From NCBI RefSeq assembly GCF_001440405.1, contig NZ_LLXX01000153.1, positions 68,623 through 132,622 on the forward strand: 64,000 nt of DNA, read 5' to 3'. Source of the DNA: Bradyrhizobium valentinum (lineage in GTDB: Bacteria; Pseudomonadota; Alphaproteobacteria; Rhizobiales; Xanthobacteraceae). Numbering within the stretch: the stretch's first letter is position 1; each line of letters starts with the position of its first letter. The translations under genes and the position numbers were made by a program. The notes under the pieces were generated by a model. That model did not search any database and had not been told where the DNA came from. It worked only from the letters and a program-made list of their open reading frames with translations. Shown here piece after piece: positions 9,182 through 18,942 of this stretch.

Positions 9182-11250
9182 ATGCAGCGAATGGGCGAAA
9201 CACTTCAACTCAGCGCGGGCGACCTGGTCGGCCACCTGAATTGCCATTACCTGACTGAGCTTGATCTCAAGGTCGCGCATGGCGAGCTCGCGAAGCCAAA
9301 GATCTGGGACCCTGTCCTCGAAACGCTTGCGGAGCGCGGCGCGCTGCATGAGCAAGGTTTCATCGAACATCTGAAGACTGCCGGAGCCGCTGTCACAGTG
9401 ATCGATGGTGTTGGCATTGATGCAGGGGCCGTCGCGGCAACCACGGAGGCCATGCGGCGTGGCGATACCGTCATTGTCCAAGGTGCCCTCCAATCTGGAC
9501 AATGGAGTGGGCGCGCCGACGTCCTGCGCCGAGTCGAGATGCCAAGCCGCTTCGGCGCATGGTCTTATGAGGTTACTGATACCAAGCTCGCGCGCGAGAC
9601 AAAGGGCAGTACCGTCCTCCAAATCTCACTTTACTCCGACTTGGTATCGTTCATGCAAGGGAGCGCTCCCGCATCCGCCTTTGTGGTGACGCCGGGAACG
9701 CAATATCAGCCCGAACCATACCGGATAGCCGATTACGCGGCCTACTACCGGCATGTAAGAGGCAGTCTCGAGCGCGCGATTGCGTCACCTACAGAGGGTG
9801 CCTATCCCGAGCCGATCGAGCATTGCGACATTTGCCGATGGAGAAACCACTGCGACGAGCGCCGCAGGGCCGACGACCACTTGTCGCTCGTCGCCGGTAT
9901 CACCAAGTCGCAAGCTGGCGAGCTTGAGAGGCGCGGCGTTCACACTATGGCTGCGTTGGCCACCGTTCCTCTGCCATTGCCGTGGCGGCCCGATCGCGGC
10001 GCCGTGCAAAGTTACGAAAAAATACGTGAACAGGCACGAATTCAGGTCGATGGTCGGGCACAAGAAGCGGTTATTTATGAGGCCCTGCCTCAGATTGCCG
10101 GATTTGGATTGTCGCGACTGCCAGAACCCTCGGCAGGCGACATCTTCTTTGATTTCGAGGGTGATCCCTTCGTTGGCGAGGGCGGCCTGGAATTCCTGTT
10201 TGGGTACCTCTACGCGGACGACCAGGGTGCGTCGCGCTACACTGGGGATTGGGCATCCACGCGCCAGGAGGAGAGGGCGGCCTTCGAGCGCTTCATGGAC
10301 TTTGTGGCTGAGCGGCTCCAAACTCATCCTGACCTTCACATCTATCACTTCGCCCCCTACGAGCCGGCCGCCATTAAGCGTTTAATGGGCCGTTACGCAA
10401 CACGCGAGAACGACGTCGACAATCTTCTGCGTGCCGAGCGCTTCGTCGATCTTTATGCGGTCGTGCGGCATGCGATCCGCGCGAGCGTAGAGAGCTATTC
10501 GATCAAGAAGCTTGAGCCCCTGTATGGGTTCGAGCGCGGGGTATCCCTGGAGGACGTGCGTGTCGTAATGGCACGAACGCAAGCGCGGCTTGAACTCGCC
10601 GATGCCGGCAACATTCCCGAGCCCGACAAGGCTGCGATTTGCGGATACAACCGCGACGATTGCGCTTCAACGCAGCGCTTGCGCGACTGGCTGGAGACCC
10701 TGCGCGCCGAACTTATCCAGAGCGGCGCGATCGATTGATCGGCCAGCGATCCCAGAGGCGGAAGTCAGCCCGGAACTCGACGCGTGGCAAAAGAAAGTCG
10801 CTACCCTTGCTGTGCGACTGACCCACGGAGTGCCTGATGACGCTGGCGAGCGCACCCCTGAGCAGCAGGCGCGCTGGCTACTTGCTTCAATGCTGGATTA
10901 CCACGGCCGAGAAGGCAAAGCGGTCTGGTGGGAGTATTTCCGGCTGCGGGACTTGTCGGCCGAAGATCTCTTATACGAGCGCGACGGGTTATCCGGCCTC
11001 GAATTTGTCAAGCACGTTGGCGGCACCGCCAAGAGACCGGTGCATCGCTACAGGTTCGCCTTACAGGACACGGACGTTCGTCCGGGCGATGCGCTTCACA
11101 GCTTGGGCGGGGAGAAATTCGGGGGCGTCGAGGATATTGCGCTGGACCAGCGCATGATCGACATCAAGAAGCACGGCGATGCGGTTGGCCTGCATCCGGA
11201 GGCAATCTTCGCTCACAGCTTTGTCGGGACTAAGGTGCTTGCCGACCCGA
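9182..11250 (+). pseudogene. TM0106-type RecB-like nuclease/helicase, frameshifted and 3'-truncated
   Basis: The first frame (9182-10738, 518 residues) has a RecB-like nuclease with a cysteine pair of Fe-S type (CDICRWRNHC near 215-224) and an RNase H-like exonuclease start, DIFFDFEGDPF. TM0106-family proteins normally continue into a superfamily 1 helicase. Here the frame ends at a TGA at 10736-10738. The expected continuation (IDRPAIPEAEVSPELDAW) runs on in a second frame to about 11,250, so a single-base frameshift sits near 10,730. The helicase motor is then replaced by an IS21 remnant. The N-terminal nuclease may still be made alone. Confidence 0.7.
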
Positions 11251-11254
11251 CCGC

Positions 11255-11524
11255 CTCTCAGCCAGTCAGCGGCGCGATCTCATGGAGATCGTCGAGGACC
11301 GTCATGGCCGCGGCTCCATCCTCATCACCAGCCAACTCCCTGTGGCAACTTGGCACGAGCCCACCGTCGGCGACGCCGTGTTGGATCGTATTGTCCACAA
11401 CGCTTATCGGATCGAGCTCGACGGCCCGTCTATGCGCAAGCTCAAAGCCGACGAGGAACGGCTGGCGCCGGCCGCGGCCACACCGCCAGCCAACGGCAAG
11501 CCGCCCACGGGAGCAAAAATATGA
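11255..11524 (+). mobile_element. istB: IS21-family istB 3' fragment
   Basis: The frame ending at 11524 encodes the C-terminal ~90 residues of an IstB helper ATPase ([20 protein letters not shown], then [20 protein letters not shown]). The N-terminal two thirds of istB and all of istA are absent. Its 5' edge coincides with the point where the RecB-like helicase homology stops, so the truncation of that gene and this element are linked. Confidence 0.75.
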
Positions 11525-11715
11525 AGCGCATCGCCAGCCCACCGGCCGCCCCCGTGGGTCAACAGGGATCTCCCGCGCGCGCTGCTGCGTCAGCCGTGGG
11601 AGCACTCCGCAGCGCGCGCGGGTCCCTCCTGTCGACTACGGGGACGGCCTCCACCGCGCTTGACGTCGAGCCAAAACACTGAGATCAGAAAATGCACCTG
11701 ACGGCACCATCACAC

Positions 11716-11785
11716 TGGTCGCGATCGATCGGAATGGGTGGTCACAATCCGTCGTAGCGGGTGGTCGCGATCGTCGGAATACGCA
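11716..11785 (+). repeat. Three tandem IS21-type end repeats
   Basis: Three related units of about 23 bp follow one another, beginning TGGTCGCGATCGATCGGAA (11716), TGGTCACAATCCGTC (11739) and TGGTCGCGATCGTCGGAA (11762). Multiple terminal repeats of this kind are typical transposase-binding ends of IS21 elements. They probably mark the right end of the remnant that contains istB. Confidence 0.65.
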
Positions 11786-11840
11786 GAGAAGCCCACACAC
11801 AGGGGACGAAATTCGAGCAACGGAGTTGTTGGTAACACCC

Positions 11841-12175
11841 ATGAAGACCCCGCCACTCGATCCTGATGTCGCCGATTCAGCTCCGGATGATCCGGTGCTC
11901 ACGGGCTACGATGAACAGCATCTCGTGACGTATTGGCGACTTCTCGATGCCGAGACCGATGGCGCCGACTGGAAAGAGGTGGCTCGGATGGTCTTGCTAT
12001 CGATCCAGATCGCGAGCCGGCGCGCGCTCGCAATGCGTTTGATAGTCACTTGGCGCGAGCAAAATGGATGGCTGATCATGGTTACCGCGATTTGCTGCGC
12101 GCGGCGGCGCGACCAAATAGCAAGAATTGTCGATTAGAATTCGATGAGAATGGATTTCTCCCACTGACAACGTGA
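11841..12175 (+). pseudogene. DUF2285-like small protein of integrative elements, frameshifted
   Basis: From the ATG at 11841 the first frame reads LTGYDEQHLVTYWRLLDAE. Near 11,990 the homology continues in another frame (IDPDREPARARNAFDSHLAR, then AKWMADHGYRDLL). Together they form one DUF2285-type protein of about 100 residues. Proteins of this class are common in alpha-proteobacterial integrative elements, and in Mesorhizobium symbiosis ICEs a related fused protein (FseA) activates excision after programmed frameshifting. Whether this frameshift is programmed or simple decay cannot be told from the sequence. Confidence 0.55.
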
Positions 12176-12274
12176 TCGCCTGTACGCATCACGCAATGCA
12201 CAATTGGTGGCTTCCCCAACAACCAAAGGCTTCATAGACATTTCGCAATCGCCTTACGGCAGGGGATCAGAGCA

Positions 12275-12449
12275 ATGTCCGAGTTCGACTGGCGTGCCGG
12301 GCGCGTATCAGCACGCCATAAAGTCAGGGGAGGTGGCGGATTTCGCCTGGGAGGCGGTCCGCCGAAGGCCCAACCATCGAAATGCCTACCGGGACGCTCG
12401 CTCGAAGGGCGGGCAAGTTTCCGAATTGGGCGTCTGCTTTCGCTTATGA
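12275..12449 (+). pseudogene. DUF6499-like transcriptional-regulator fragment, frameshifted
   Basis: MSEFDWRAG starts at 12275. About 17 bases later the family pattern continues in another frame as PGAYQHAIKSGEVADFAWEA, then VRRRPNHRNAYRDA. Intact relatives run FDWRSP-AYxHA-FAWEYLRR, a small regulator found in rhizobial integrative elements. It is broken by a frameshift near 12,292. It lies next to the DUF2285-like pseudogene, so the two probably come from the same ancestral element. Confidence 0.5.
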
Positions 12450-12585
12450 GCGGGCTCGGTAACGTAAAAGAAAGAGGCCGCTAACCGAGGAGCCCTTACT
12501 GTCGTGAAGTCGCAGGCGCACTTTGCTTGAATTCAGAGTGGCTGGCGACCGTCGCTGTGATCTTCCCCCGAAAAAATGGACAGGG

Positions 12586-12860
12586 TTAAGCTGCTTTTAG
12601 CTCCATCTCGATCGGGCTGATATAACCGATGGCGGAGTGACGGCGGGTTCGATTGTAGAAGCCCTCAATGTAGGCAAAGATATCACGTGTGGCTTCCTTT
12701 CGTGTTGCGTATTGGCGATGATGGACGAGCTCGGTCTTGAGCGTGTGGAAGAAGCTCTCCATCGGGGCATTGTCATAGCAGTCGCCCTTGCGGCTCATCG
12801 AAGCCTGGAAACCGGCGGACTGCATCACCTTGCGATATTCCGCTGAGGCGTATTGGTGGC
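12586..12860 (-). mobile_element. IS3-family transposase C-terminal fragment
   Basis: The minus frame encodes the end of an OrfB integrase ([20 protein letters not shown], then [17 protein letters not shown]), the classic region around the last catalytic glutamate. The upstream part stops at QYASAEYR near 12,860, immediately next to the small phage-like genes. Only the 3' quarter of the element remains, so it is not mobile. Confidence 0.8.
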
Positions 12861-12866
12861 GGCGCC

Positions 12867-12986
12867 TTAATGCCGCTCGCTGCGAGCAGCATTCGAAAGC
12901 GAAGCTAGCTCCGCCACCACGATCTCGAGCTTTCGCGCGATGCCCTCGATCTTGGGCGAGTGCTGGTGCTGCGGGGACCGCGTCAT
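12867..12986 (-). CDS. Tiny hypothetical protein (39 aa), third of three overlapping genes
   Basis: Encodes a 39-residue polypeptide starting [16 protein letters not shown], with a hydrophobic-charged helix ([12 protein letters not shown]). Its ATG overlaps the stop of the preceding gene in an ATGA, like the pair before it. Stop-start coupling of three such frames is typical of phage or mobile-element accessory operons. Its end is 7 bases from the truncated IS3 fragment, so it may be shortened. Function unknown. Confidence 0.4.
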   Translation of the reverse strand: MTRSPQHQHSPKIEGIARKLEIVVAELASLSNAARSERH

Positions 12987-13150
12987 GACGTCCCCGCTTG
13001 CGGGATGATCCGCATCCTGAACTCCAGCGTCAGGTCGCGAATCTCGAGCAGCACGTCGGGATTAGCGTCAATTACCGCGCAAGCGTACGCGAAGCGCTCC
13101 TCGGCGAGGGCAAGGGCCTCAGCACCTGAAACGGCCGCAGGGATACTCAT
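12983..13150 (-). CDS. Small hypothetical protein (55 aa), overlapping tiny-gene operon
   Basis: 55 residues starting [20 protein letters not shown], with acidic-hydrophobic helical character and no cysteine-rich motif apart from one Cys. The ATG at 13150 overlaps the stop of the gene before it (ATGA), and its own stop overlaps the next ATG. The consistent four-base coupling supports real translation. I do not recognise a family. The location beside terminase-like sequence suggests a phage origin. Confidence 0.45.
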   Translation of the reverse strand: MSIPAAVSGAEALALAEERFAYACAVIDANPDVLLEIRDLTLEFRMRIIPQAGTS

Positions 13151-13278
13151 CGCCAGTGCGCCTCATGCTTCGCGATATAGTCGAGAATTCTCGCTCTCGC
13201 CAAAAGAAGATCCTCATCGAGCAATGCGTGCATCGCGCCTCGAACGCAAGGGGAAATCGAATTGTCCGTATCGATCAT
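13147..13278 (-). CDS. Small hypothetical protein (43 aa), first of three coupled genes
   Basis: 43 residues; the second half LLDEDLLLARARILDYIAKH reads as an amphipathic helix. It ends in an ATGA overlap with the 55-residue gene. A competing basic frame of 44 residues begins with GTG near 13,340 and overlaps it; the ATGA coupling makes this one more convincing. Unknown function, probably from a mobile element. Confidence 0.4.
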   Translation of the reverse strand: MIDTDNSISPCVRGAMHALLDEDLLLARARILDYIAKHEAHWR

Positions 13279-13339
13279 TTCCGAAAGTTCTGAAACGATC
13301 GATCCTCGCGATCGAATCGCCTGCCGTGATCATTCGCTG

Positions 13340-13826
13340 CTCAGACACGTTGATCCTCCTTCTCGTCGTCAGTAGTGGTTGGATTGGCATTCCTGAGTTC
13401 TTCGGCGAGCCGAACGGGATCGTGTGAACGTTTGTTCAGCGCTCGAACATCATCGCGGCGCGCTTCGACGTAACGCCGGATCCCGTTGCAATTATCGATG
13501 GGATCGCAAGATGTCTACTTGAGCACGCCGCAGATCTCCTTGAGGATTGCGCAGTGTTGCTTAATCTATTGGCTTGTCGGCGCCGACATTAAGCGCTCTT
13601 CGGATCGGGCGACGAGCAGATCCTGTGAGGCGGGGCTCGTCTCTTCTTCGCGCTTCTGCGCCTTGACGCGCTTTAACAGGTCGGAAACAGATTCGCCGAG
13701 CAGGTAGCGTCCATTCCGCTCGCGTTTGAAGTAGCGGTCGGTGACGAGCTTTATTAAGCCCGGATTTGCTGTCTCTTGCGATGCCCGCAGAGTCTCCCGA
13801 CGAAACGAGCTATTTGTAACGTCCAT
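13340..13826 (-). pseudogene. Phage terminase small subunit-like (Nu1-type) gene, broken
   Basis: The 86-residue frame at 13,566-13,826 contains FKRERNGRYLLGESVSDLLK and ASQDLLVARSEERLMS, which resembles the N-terminal DNA-binding part of Nu1-type terminase small subunits. It then stops. A further fragment in another frame (RRDDVRALNKRSHDPVRLAE, LRNANP) continues to about 13,340. Together these look like one gene with at least one frameshift. It precedes the three tiny coupled genes on the same strand, which fits a prophage remnant. Confidence 0.42.
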
Positions 13827-14000
13827 TTAGGTTTCGAGTCCCTGGTTGAGATGCAAATGCAGCCGAAGAGTGTCGCGTCTAAAACATTCAGACGATGCGG
13901 TGGCGCGAGGCTCGCGCGCGATTTGATCTTATGCCAAAAACGCTGCAATGTATGTAAGAGTTGCCGATACCGAGCGCTGGGTAAAATGAAGGCGCCACTG

Positions 14001-14291
14001 TCAGTGGTGCAGCCGCGTCCACATGAGCTTCCGAATTTCCCGCTCTGCTCGCGCGAAGTTGCCGATGTTGAAGTGAGTGCGCCGATACGCAGCAGCGCGT
14101 TCCGCTCGCGACCCCATGATGCGGGGTCTCTCGCGCTTGTACATCTCGTCGCGTGCTTGGCCGAGTGCGCCGCGCACGGCATGTCGGAGTTCCCCTTTGA
14201 TTCGAGGGAATGTGGTTGCGGTGGGCCGAAAGCTAGTTAGCAGTTGCAGCGCGCGAGCCTTGATCTCCTCAAAATACGGACTAACGCGCAC
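14001..14291 (-). CDS. Hypothetical protein (96 aa)
   Basis: A basic 96-residue frame beginning MRVSPYFEEIKARALQLL, rich in Arg/Lys and without membrane segments. It is the most protein-like frame in this stretch, and its strand agrees with the phage-like genes just downstream. I do not recognise it. It may be a mobile-element gene. A second, overlapping minus frame (13,754-14,182) looks like a shadow. Confidence 0.38.
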   Translation of the reverse strand: MRVSPYFEEIKARALQLLTSFRPTATTFPRIKGELRHAVRGALGQARDEMYKRERPRIMGSRAERAAAYRRTHFNIGNFARAEREIRKLMWTRLHH

Positions 14292-14572
14292 TTACGGTTC
14301 TCCTTTAGCGATGATGCTGCTGCATCTATGCTCCTGATAGCCCGGTTAATGGCATCGATATGGCAATCAGACCTCTGTGGATGAAAAGAGCAGTCGCGCT
14401 GGCAGCTTGCCCATCACGCATTCTGCGCAGCGCAGCTCAGGGTTGCTCGGAGGTCACAAGCACGTCGTCAAAGTAATTACGGGACCGAGGTGTCGAGTTG
14501 GCAACAAGCCCCGCGGGACAGCATTTATGGGCGCCTGGCGGGCCGGTCCCAGCAGCCGCACGCCTGCAGCTA

Positions 14573-15770
14573 TGCCTCGGTCAACGCGTGCGCGATATAT
14601 GCAATTAGGTCCGACGCATGTTCGATGCCGATCGATAGCCGGATGGTGGAGTCGAGGACGCCGATTTTTCCCGAATGTGAGTCGTAACACCTGAGTGCGT
14701 CATGCTTGCGGGTAGGCTGGCAAGCGACTCGGTACCGCCCAGGCTCACTGCCAGCTTGAAGAGTTTCAGCGCGTTCCGAAATTTGTATGCGGCGGCTTCT
14801 CCGTCGACAGTATCGAACGAAAATGTGGAACCTGTGCCAGTGCATTGCTTCGCGAATAGCCGGCCCGCGGCCCGTCTGCCTCGTGGTGAGCGAGGCCACT
14901 TTTTCGTAGTCGCGCAGGTATTGCGCTACGAGATGCGCATTTCTATCGGCTTTTCCATGCGAAGGCTCAGTGTTTCGAGCGAGCGGCTGATCATCCAGCA
15001 GGAATGCGGGTCCAGTTGGGTGCGGGTGGCGCCTCGCGGCGCTTTGACGTCCTTCATGAGGGCTCTTGACCCGAGCGCAGCGCCAGCGATCAGGTCTGAA
15101 TGACCGCGACATATTGGTCAGTGAATACAAAGTGAAATCCGCACCATGTTCGATCGGTCGCAGGAACACTGGCCCTAGCAATGTGTTATCGCACGCGACG
15201 ATTGCCGTGTGCCCCTGGGCGCGGCCGGGCATCTCTGCGACGCGGCGGACCATCGCAATATCGACCAGCCCATCGGTCGGGTTTGCCAGAGTTTCGATGA
15301 AAATCATTGGAACCCTGCCTTTGTGTATCGCGTCCCCTGTCGCCAGCATGACTCCGGTCTCGTCGAGGCCGTCGGCAAAGCCGACGGTACCGAATCGAAA
15401 GGCCCGCAAGCGTCTTCACAAGCAACGCTTCCGGTGCACCGTAGAGTGGGTTGAGAGTGCAGAATCACGTCGCCAGGGCTTGCCGAACGCGAGGATTGTC
15501 GTCGCAATCACCGCCATGCCGGATGGTGCGCAATTCTCTATGCGCTCGTAGCCGGAAATCCCGTCCTCGACAATTTCGCTGTTGGGGTGATTGAACCGCG
15601 AATAAACCAGGCCTGCGTCCCATTCCCTCGGGAGGCTCGCGCCGATCTGAGACGAAATCGAAAGTCCATCCCGTCTTCTCGGCAGTCCGGAAAACGAAGG
15701 TCGAGGTCAGAAAGACCGGCGGTTTAGCCGCTCCTTGCGATAATTGTGGATCGTAGCCGTAGTTCAGCAT
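14573..15770 (-). pseudogene. Cystathionine gamma-synthase family PLP enzyme, decayed
   Basis: The N-terminus is seen as MLNYGYDPQLSQGAAKPPVF (from 15770) followed by LTSTFVFRTAEK, typical of this family. The rest appears in another frame: IFIETLANPTDGLVDI, HTAIVACDNTLLGPVF and [10 protein letters not shown]. The family has a lysine for PLP at the end of this last motif (SLTK) and here it is Asn. Several frame changes and the lost lysine show it is inactive. It would have handled cysteine/methionine precursors. It is one of several degraded metabolic genes in this zone. Confidence 0.7.
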
Positions 15771-15958
15771 CTGCGTATCGGACGCAGCTTGTGATTGCCT
15801 ATATGGGTATTCAACGAAAACTGCTTCATCATGGCCTAAGCTTCGTTCTATAGATCCAAATCCTTGCCCTGCAGCTAGTTGCCTTCCACGGCAGTGGGGG
15901 GAATTCCGCAACTTGTTGCGCGATATGCTGGAACATTGTCAGCGCAGGCTCTAACAAG

Positions 15959-16384
15959 TCAACGCTGTTTCACCAGACTCCACTTCTTGATCACCGCCTC
16001 GCTCATCTGCTCAGCGTCGGCACAGGCGATTTCATCGACCTTCACCGAGATCCTCTTGCCGACTAGTGGCTTCAGCTGACGGGCGTGCGCTTCGCCAGTT
16101 GTGAGCAGCTCAAACATTACCGGTCCGGTCTCTAGCTTGCACAGCGCGTGCGGCTCGGGCAGCCGGCGCGGCGCGGAGATGATATGGTAGGCGACCTTTT
16201 TGCCGTGCTTGGCATCGCGTATGCGAAACGCGTAGAGCTCGCCTGACAACACGTCGCCGGTGTTGATCGGCGCGCCCCCGTTCAGCCCCGCGTACGCAGG
16301 CTCCTCCGCGCCGGCGGCTCCAGGAAAGCTCGCCATCAGAATCAATGCAAGGGCAAAGCCCATGGCGAATCGGTCTTTCGTCAT
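15959..16384 (-). CDS. Periplasmic hypothetical protein (141 aa)
   Basis: Intact frame with a clear Sec signal peptide (hydrophobic FALALILMASFPGAAGAE, cleavage near residue 26). The mature part contains LSGELYAFRIRDAKHGKKVA and a pair of cysteines (LCKLET, EIACADAEQ) that could form a disulfide. No family recognised. Neighbours on both sides are pseudogenes on the same strand, so it may be a survivor of an eroded operon. Confidence 0.6.
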   Translation of the reverse strand: MTKDRFAMGFALALILMASFPGAAGAEEPAYAGLNGGAPINTGDVLSGELYAFRIRDAKHGKKVAYHIISAPRRLPEPHALCKLETGPVMFELLTTGEAHARQLKPLVGKRISVKVDEIACADAEQMSEAVIKKWSLVKQR

Positions 16385-16569
16385 TAGTCAGTCCTCCGTA
16401 GGTGTGATTAGAATAGCGTGAGCTGCGGCAACAGCGCACCTCGTCGACCCATGGATGTCATGGTGAGCAAACAGGAGCTGCTGATCGTGAGCGCATGCTG
16501 CCTGCCGACTATACGGGAAGGGTCTAGGAGCGCTGCCAAACGTTTGATGTCTAAAGCCGGACGGGCAAA

Positions 16570-17430
16570 TCATTGTCGGCCAAGTCCAGCCATGATTTCG
16601 GATTGGATTGCGGTTGCGGTGCACAGGGAAGCATCTAATGGCAGATTGCCAAATGCGAGTTGACAAAGAAGGTAATTCGCACCTGCCTCTTCCAGCTGAT
16701 TTAGGAGAACTTGTCGCACAGAAGCTGGCGTTCCGACGACGCACAATTCGCTCTCGATTGCCGCATCGAAGGTCAGCGGAAGGTGAGGTGGTGTAGGGAT
16801 GGCATTGAGCTCGTAGAGGAACTTAAAGCGCTCGAGCCATTGTGCGTAAGGAGATGCCGCGAGCGAATAGGCATCTATCTCCGAACGCGCAATCACGACC
16901 ATGCGAAGCAATCCAAGAAATGGCATTTGATCGTGAGCCTCGCCGTTGGGCTCTCGATGAGCGCCGAAGGCATCAGTAACTTTGCGTACAGCAGAGGAGG
17001 GGCCTACGCACGCGAGATTTGCGCCATTGGCAGCTGCCCAAGCTGCGGACTCGGGTCGATTTGTCGCAATCCATGTCGGCGGCCTTGGACGCTGATAAGT
17101 TTTACCGTCAACGGAACGCTGTTTAGCTCAAAATGTTGGCCTTGATAGGATAGCATGCCGCCTTTCATAGCGCTGATAAGGATTTCGCTTGCTTCTTCAT
17201 AACGGCTTGGCGCCGCGTCAGCGCTGATGCCGTAGTAGCCCAATTCAAGCGGAAGAGAGCCGCGTCCGATACCCACCTCAAGCCGGCCACCGCTCAAGTG
17301 ATCGAGCGTACAGATCTGTTCAAATGCACGCAGGGGATGATAGAGGTTAAGCAGCATCACCAATGGCCCGATACGAAGTTGCCGTGTGCGCTGTGCGACG
17401 CTCGACAAGAACAAATTTGGCGATGGACTC
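16570..17430 (-). pseudogene. Luciferase-like (LLM) flavin oxidoreductase, truncated and frameshifted
   Basis: The homology starts abruptly at PSPNLFLSSVAQRTRQLRIG (near 17,425) and runs through FEQICTLDHLSGGRLEVGIG, a hallmark of bacterial luciferase-family oxidoreductases. It then shifts frame near 17,000-17,100 and ends with a C-terminal part (SELCVVGTPASVRQVLLNQL) at 16,926-16,570. The first ~90 residues are missing: the coding sequence is joined directly to the 3' part of the HisC-like gene. It is not functional. Confidence 0.7.
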
Positions 17431-18456
17431 TCCCATGCGGCGTACAGTGGTGTTCTGCCACGTGATATGCAAAGAAGCCGAGTCGGCCTGCCACCATTCA
17501 CCGTCGTGTCCCGCAGGCACACGCGCTAGCAAGAAGTTTGCGTGGGAGGGCGTTAGAGAAAATCCAAGTTGCGACAGTGCGGTCGCAACCCGCTGTGTTT
17601 CATGCCTGATGTGCCTATGGTTCTCTTCATAGACGGCGCGATGCGCAAGAATGCTGATGCCGACCGCGTGCCCGATTACATTCATGTTGAAGACGTTCTG
17701 GATGTTACGAAGCCTTCCAATAAGCTGCGGGTGGCCGAACCCGAAGCCGACGCGAATGCCAGCGGCGGCATAGCTTTTCGAAAGTGTTCTTAAGAGCAGA
17801 AGATTCGGATAACGGCTGAGGAGCCGCAGGCCATTATCAGGCGCAAAATCGACATACGCTTCGTCCAACACGACGAGGCGGTCCGATTGTGCCAGGAGGC
17901 GTTCGATATCGGCGATAGGGATGAACGTTCCGGTCGGATTGTTCGGATTCGCCAACAGAATGAACTTGGCATCTTTTGCTGGCCCAAAGAGCAATTGCTC
18001 TATCGGCAACGACTGAGGTTCGTTACATCTGATTTCAAGCAGTTGAGCACCCTGCAACATAGCAAGTTTGCGATTGAATGAAAAACCTGGCGACAGCATT
18101 GCGACGCTGTCGCCCGGGGCAAGAAATGCTCTGTAGATGAGCCCGAGAAGCTCAGATGATCCATTGCCGGCAATCACATGATCGATCGCGACGCCGTAGG
18201 TATTAGCGGCTGCTTCCCTCAGGCTAATGTTGTCATCTTCTGGATACAGATACTGCCGCTCAAGCGCCGCAATTGCACTTTGCCATACGGTTGTTGGCAA
18301 CGGAAATGGATTCTCATTCCTGTTTAGTTTGACGTAATTAGCGGCCGGCGCAGGCCGGCCGGACGGCAGAGCATCTAACTGTTTCGCTGCCTGCGAAAGA
18401 GAAGAGAGCACATTTTGCAATTTGGCATCGGACATAGGTTTCTCCCGTAGAACCAC
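17347..18456 (-). CDS. hisC: HisC-like aminotransferase with replaced C-terminus
   Basis: 369 residues; a second possible start is the Met at 18435. The core is well kept: KLNRNENPFPLP near the start, AGNGSSELLGLIYRAFL, LANPNNPTGT, VVLDEAYVDFA, and the PLP lysine in LRTLSKSYAAAG. HisC transfers an amino group in histidine synthesis, although related enzymes act on other substrates. After VRRMGES the family pattern stops and the last ~20 residues are read out of frame from luciferase-gene DNA, so the small domain is incomplete. Activity is doubtful. Confidence 0.72.
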   Translation of the reverse strand: MVLREKPMSDAKLQNVLSSLSQAAKQLDALPSGRPAPAANYVKLNRNENPFPLPTTVWQSAIAALERQYLYPEDDNISLREAAANTYGVAIDHVIAGNGSSELLGLIYRAFLAPGDSVAMLSPGFSFNRKLAMLQGAQLLEIRCNEPQSLPIEQLLFGPAKDAKFILLANPNNPTGTFIPIADIERLLAQSDRLVVLDEAYVDFAPDNGLRLLSRYPNLLLLRTLSKSYAAAGIRVGFGFGHPQLIGRLRNIQNVFNMNVIGHAVGISILAHRAVYEENHRHIRHETQRVATALSQLGFSLTPSHANFLLARVPAGHDGEWWQADSASLHITWQNTTVRRMGESIAKFVLVERRTAHTATSYRAIGDAA

Positions 18457-18602
18457 CGAGGGCGATTGCAGTTGTCAGCATGCCGCTCAGTCAGTCCGGT
18501 AGACGGCCTGAGGACAGAGTTCGAGTGTTTATTGGGACAGCGAGGACGGCCGGCATCCAAAGTGCAGCAATCAGCCGCCTCGGTCACGGATTGGCATTGC
18601 CG

Positions 18603-18896
18603 TCATTTCTGAGTTAGCGGCAATATCACTCTGCGTTGGTCCAGGTACCAAATATTGGTCCGGAACGAGTCGTTCTCAGATCGCACAGTGGAAGTTCGGC
18701 AAAGAGCTAAGCAAAAGTAACGCAGCGACATCGGCCGAGCTGTGCCGTTGGGCATAAACTCTTCCGTTGGCGCATCGGCGTCATAGGATAGCTCCACGAG
18801 CAGTACTGCCAGCGCGAGAAACGACGCGAATACCGCGAGCGCGAGAACCGACCCGAGTAGCACGTCATGTCCGGAATTACGTCTCATCATTTCCAT
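18603..18896 (-). CDS. Hypothetical small membrane protein (97 aa)
   Basis: One strong hydrophobic segment near residues 13-33 (LLGSVLALAVFASFLALAVL) follows a short basic N-terminus. The C-terminal half looks less protein-like and may be out of frame. It sits just downstream of the LivK-type binding protein, where transport permease subunits would be expected, but it is too short for that. No family recognised. Confidence 0.35.
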   Translation of the reverse strand: MEMMRRNSGHDVLLGSVLALAVFASFLALAVLLVELSYDADAPTEEFMPNGTARPMSLRYFCLALCRTSTVRSENDSFRTNIWYLDQRRVILPLTQK

Positions 18897-18942
18897 TACT
18901 TCCCTGAATATCTAGGCTCGTGTGCGGTCACAACGATGAGTT

